Shown piece after piece: positions 61,893-64,000 of a stretch of 64,000 bases of DNA. The stretch spans positions 10,249-74,248 of the forward strand of contig JBOEHG010000007.1 in assembly GCA_050633825.1 (NCBI GenBank), written 5' to 3'. The position numbers and the translations under genes are program-made. Positions within the stretch are counted from its first letter, which is position 1; the number at the start of each line of letters is the position of its first letter. This DNA is from CANLBN01 sp050633825. Its GTDB lineage: Bacteria > Pseudomonadota > Gammaproteobacteria > Pseudomonadales > Cellvibrionaceae. The notes beneath the pieces are model-generated. The model searched no databases and was not told where the DNA came from. It was given only the letters and a program-made list of their open reading frames with translations.

Positions 61893-62540
61893 CTACGCTT
61901 CTTCTTTATCTATTGCTAATTGCGATAGCATAATTACAGCTTGAGTCCGATTGCTAACACCAAGCTTACGAAAAATTGCGGTAATATGCGCTTTTATCGT
62001 TGCTTCAGTAACACCTAATTCAAATCCAATTTGCTTGTTTAACCAGCCTTCGCGTAGATAACAAAGAACCCTATATTGTTGTGGTGTTAAGGCGGCTACT
62101 TTAGCAGCCAGTGATTTTTCTTCACTAGATATTGGTGATATCTTTGGCGGCACATGAGGGGGGAGCCAACGCTCGCCCTCGGTTAATGCTTTTATCGCTT
62201 CATGTAGTACTTTTGCCGATGCGGACTTGGGAATATAACCGCTTGCTCCGTGTCCTACCGCCCGATTAATAATCGAAGGGTTTTCATTCGCAGACACAAC
62301 GGTAACCGGTACACTAGGAAATTTTTCTCTCACTGTAATTAAGCCAAAAAGATCCTGACTACCGGGCATATGGAGGTCCAGCAGTAATAGGTCAATATCC
62401 GGGTTTTCTGTGAGTGCTTTTAAGGTAGATTCCAGATCAGATGATTCTGTAATCGAGACATCACCAAAGTTATGATTAATCACTTCCAGCAGAGCGCTGC
62501 GAAATAGCGGGTGGTCATCGGCAATATGAAAGTGGTACAT
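61893..62540 (-). CDS. LuxR-type response regulator (CrbR/ErdR-like)
   Basis: 215 residues from ATG 62540: a receiver domain (about 1-125; ADDHPLFRSAL, phospho-acceptor Asp55 in LLLLDLHMPG, SANENPS and PKSASAK) and a C-terminal LuxR helix-turn-helix (about 145-210; LTPQQYRVLCYLREGWLNKQIGFELGVTEATIKAHITAIFRKLGVSNRTQAV). ATG 62546 and TTG 62567 are other possible starts; the GGA at about 62548 favours 62540. It is convergent with the hybrid kinase gene by 16 nt, so the pair forms a two-component system, matching CrbS/CrbR and MxtR/ErdR. It likely activates the symporter operon. Confidence 0.92.
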   Translation of the reverse strand: MYHFHIADDHPLFRSALLEVINHNFGDVSITESSDLESTLKALTENPDIDLLLLDLHMPGSQDLFGLITVREKFPSVPVTVVSANENPSIINRAVGHGASGYIPKSASAKVLHEAIKALTEGERWLPPHVPPKISPISSEEKSLAAKVAALTPQQYRVLCYLREGWLNKQIGFELGVTEATIKAHITAIFRKLGVSNRTQAVIMLSQLAIDKEEA

Positions 62541-62775
62541 GGCCATTCCAGTTTTATTCTTAGTCAAATATGCTCGGCAGCTACTGTAACACCACTCGAC
62601 TTATCTACCAAACACCTCTTGGTTATAAGGGCAGTTATACAGCTGTTTATAAAGTCAGTTTAAAGCCAGCTCCAAAGGTAGCCGCCAGTAAACGAATATA
62701 TCGCTTTTATGACATTGTAAAGCCGTCTATTGAGTTTATACTTTTATCTCTTACCTCTATTAATGGTGTGTTCTT

Positions 62776-63645
62776 ATGAAAGCGCTACTGTTGGCATGGT
62801 CTTTATGTATTCTAACGTCATTGTATGCAAACAGCGTTGTTGCTGATAGTTATCGCCAAATCGAACTAAAACACCGTGATGCTACGAGCTTGGCTGCCCG
62901 TCTTGATGGGCTTAAAGGTGAGCGCTTATCCATAGTAACAGAGGGTAATACACTATTACTCAGGGGACCTTCTGCTGAAATTAATCAGTTAGTTAGGATC
63001 ATTAAACAGCTCGATAAGCCTCGCCAGCAGCTAAAGGTGTCTGTTTATAGAGGTGATACCCCTAACCTTGAGGGAAAGAGCCGTGATAAGAAAGGAGTCA
63101 CTAAGAAGTGGTCTACGTATAAAGAGCCCAGTAATAGCCTTGATACAGCCATTATTGATGATGGTAGTACATTGCTCATTACTGACAGGCGTTTACTTGT
63201 ATTGCCTGTGGATTACCGTTATCAACTTGGCAATACTACAGAATCTTTTGAATATAGCGGGAACGATACAAGAATCACAGATAATGAAAACAGTGAATAC
63301 CGATCTTTGTATCGGCAGAATTCATATGAAAAACATACGGATGGCATTCATTTAACAGCAACGCTATTGAGCGGCAAGAAACTATCGATTAAGGCCTTAT
63401 TTACATCACCTCAGACTTCTCGTTCCCCATCACGGAGTATCTATACTCCAGCGGAGACTCTTCCCGCAACAAAAGAAACATCGCTTAGCCGTACTATCAC
63501 CGAGGGAGAGTGGATAAATTTATCCGAGCATGGACAACATGCGAACTTTATTGGGCTGGGTTCTCGTACAAAAGTCTTTTCTACACGAAAGAATAAGGAG
63601 TCAGAAGGCAGTATTTGGGCAAAAGTTGAGCTAATTAATAAATAA
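62776..63645 (+). CDS. Exported STN/secretin-N-like protein
   Basis: 289 residues with a signal peptide (about 1-24, ending SVVA). Residues about 28-85 (YRQIELKHRDATSLAARLDGLKGERLSIVTEGNTLLLRGPSAEINQLVRIIKQLDKPRQQLKVSV) match the N0/N1 (STN plus secretin N) pattern seen at the start of secretins such as GspD, but no secretin barrel follows; the rest is Ser/Thr-rich and beta-like. It may be a lone regulator or assembly factor for a secretion system. The function is unknown. It is divergent from the response regulator gene and upstream of mscL. Confidence 0.75.
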   Translation: MKALLLAWSLCILTSLYANSVVADSYRQIELKHRDATSLAARLDGLKGERLSIVTEGNTLLLRGPSAEINQLVRIIKQLDKPRQQLKVSVYRGDTPNLEGKSRDKKGVTKKWSTYKEPSNSLDTAIIDDGSTLLITDRRLLVLPVDYRYQLGNTTESFEYSGNDTRITDNENSEYRSLYRQNSYEKHTDGIHLTATLLSGKKLSIKALFTSPQTSRSPSRSIYTPAETLPATKETSLSRTITEGEWINLSEHGQHANFIGLGSRTKVFSTRKNKESEGSIWAKVELINK

Positions 63646-63768
63646 TATCGACAGCATTGTCGTGAATAGTGACTTAAGTTACACTTCTGCCGTCTTGTAT
63701 CAGAAGTATTCTGCTTTTAAAGATATTCAATTATAAATATAACCTAAAAAATTTGTCTGGAGACCATT

Positions 63769-64000
63769 ATGAGTTTTGCATCTGAGTTTAAAGAATTTGC
63801 CATGAAAGGCAATGTTGTTGATATGGCTGTAGGTATTATCATCGGTGCTGCATTCGGTAAAATCGTTGCTTCATTTGTCGGTGATGTATTGATGCCGCCT
63901 TTGGGTTTAGCCTTGGGTGGAGTCGATTTTAGTGATTTGGCCATTGTCTTGAAAGAGGCTGTCGGTGAAACTGCTGCAGTGAAAATTGCTTGGGGTAAGT
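63769..64000 (+). CDS. mscL: Large-conductance mechanosensitive channel MscL, 3' truncated
   Basis: First 77 codons of MscL, cut by the window end. It protects cells from hypo-osmotic shock by opening under membrane tension. The N-terminus MSFASEFKEFAMKGNVVDMAVGIIIGAAFGKIV contains the S1 helix and first membrane segment, followed by the start of the periplasmic loop. A GGAG ribosome-binding site lies 8-9 nt before ATG 63769. Confidence 0.95.
   Translation, partial: MSFASEFKEFAMKGNVVDMAVGIIIGAAFGKIVASFVGDVLMPPLGLALGGVDFSDLAIVLKEAVGETAAVKIAWGK

Noticed and set aside
62570..62779. 69-codon + strand frame upstream of the STN-like gene
   Set aside because: No ribosome-binding site and no recognisable features; overlaps the start of the following gene and the divergent promoter region.
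1..64000. tRNA, rRNA, CRISPR arrays, insertion sequences, riboswitches
   Set aside because: Read for cloverleaf arms, repeat-spacer series, transposase ORFs and terminal inverted repeats; none was convincing by eye. A tRNAscan, Rfam and ISfinder run would settle it.

Overview
The window looks like chromosome from a Gram-negative, AT-rich gammaproteobacterium. Evidence: an ordered division and cell-wall (dcw) cluster running into lpxC and secA, LPS-transport genes lptF/lptG, the pepA-holC-valS neighbourhood, greB, tilS, and an acetate-type sodium symporter beside a CrbS-like sensor kinase. The arrangement (no murB between murC and ddl, a LytM-type peptidase between lpxC and secA, argJ after secA) resembles pseudomonads and marine relatives such as Cellvibrionales. 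That placement is inference only. I see no rRNA, tRNA, CRISPR array, insertion sequence or phage gene.

Layout. 1-14.7 kb: conserved core on the + strand, ftsW (5' truncated)-murG-murC-ddl-ftsQ-ftsA-ftsZ, a terminator-like hairpin, then lpxC with a long leader, an M23 peptidase, secA, argJ and mutT. 14.7-24.4 kb: an accessory stretch with a YHS-domain protein and an AhpD-like protein divergent from an AraC regulator; a VOC protein, a uracil-DNA-glycosylase-family protein and a MAPEG protein; an ECF sigma factor with a membrane-anchored partner, divergent from a DoxX/DoxD membrane protein; an orphan predicted outer-membrane beta-barrel; a hotdog thioesterase; and a membrane protein. 24.5-34.5 kb: valS, an acidic protein, holC and pepA on the - strand, interrupted by a + strand pair (HAMP-only membrane protein and family-3 solute-binding protein), then lptF-lptG.

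34.5-41 kb: a 1631-residue single-module megasynthase (acyl/aminoacyl-adenylating, ketoreductase, carrier, thioesterase) with a small cysteine-containing secreted protein behind it, an RDD protein and an exported protein. 41-51 kb: an aromatic/aspartate aminotransferase, greB with an S9 peptidase, tilS, a VOC protein, an FMN reductase and a YdiJ-like FAD/Fe-S dehydrogenase. 51-55.9 kb: a PhnD-like binding protein paired with an orphan histidine kinase, a MarR-GNAT fusion preceded by a 47-nt perfect palindrome, Tpx and a small membrane protein. 56-64 kb: a two-subunit sodium:solute symporter divergent from a hybrid kinase whose N-terminus is itself symporter-like, a LuxR-type response regulator, an STN/secretin-N-like exported protein and the start of mscL.

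The features most worth following up are the AL-KR-ACP-TE synthase, the operator in front of the MarR-GNAT gene, and the two loci pairing a periplasmic binding protein with a HAMP or kinase membrane protein. A 36-nt decayed copy of part of the beta-barrel gene also lies in a nearby intergenic region.
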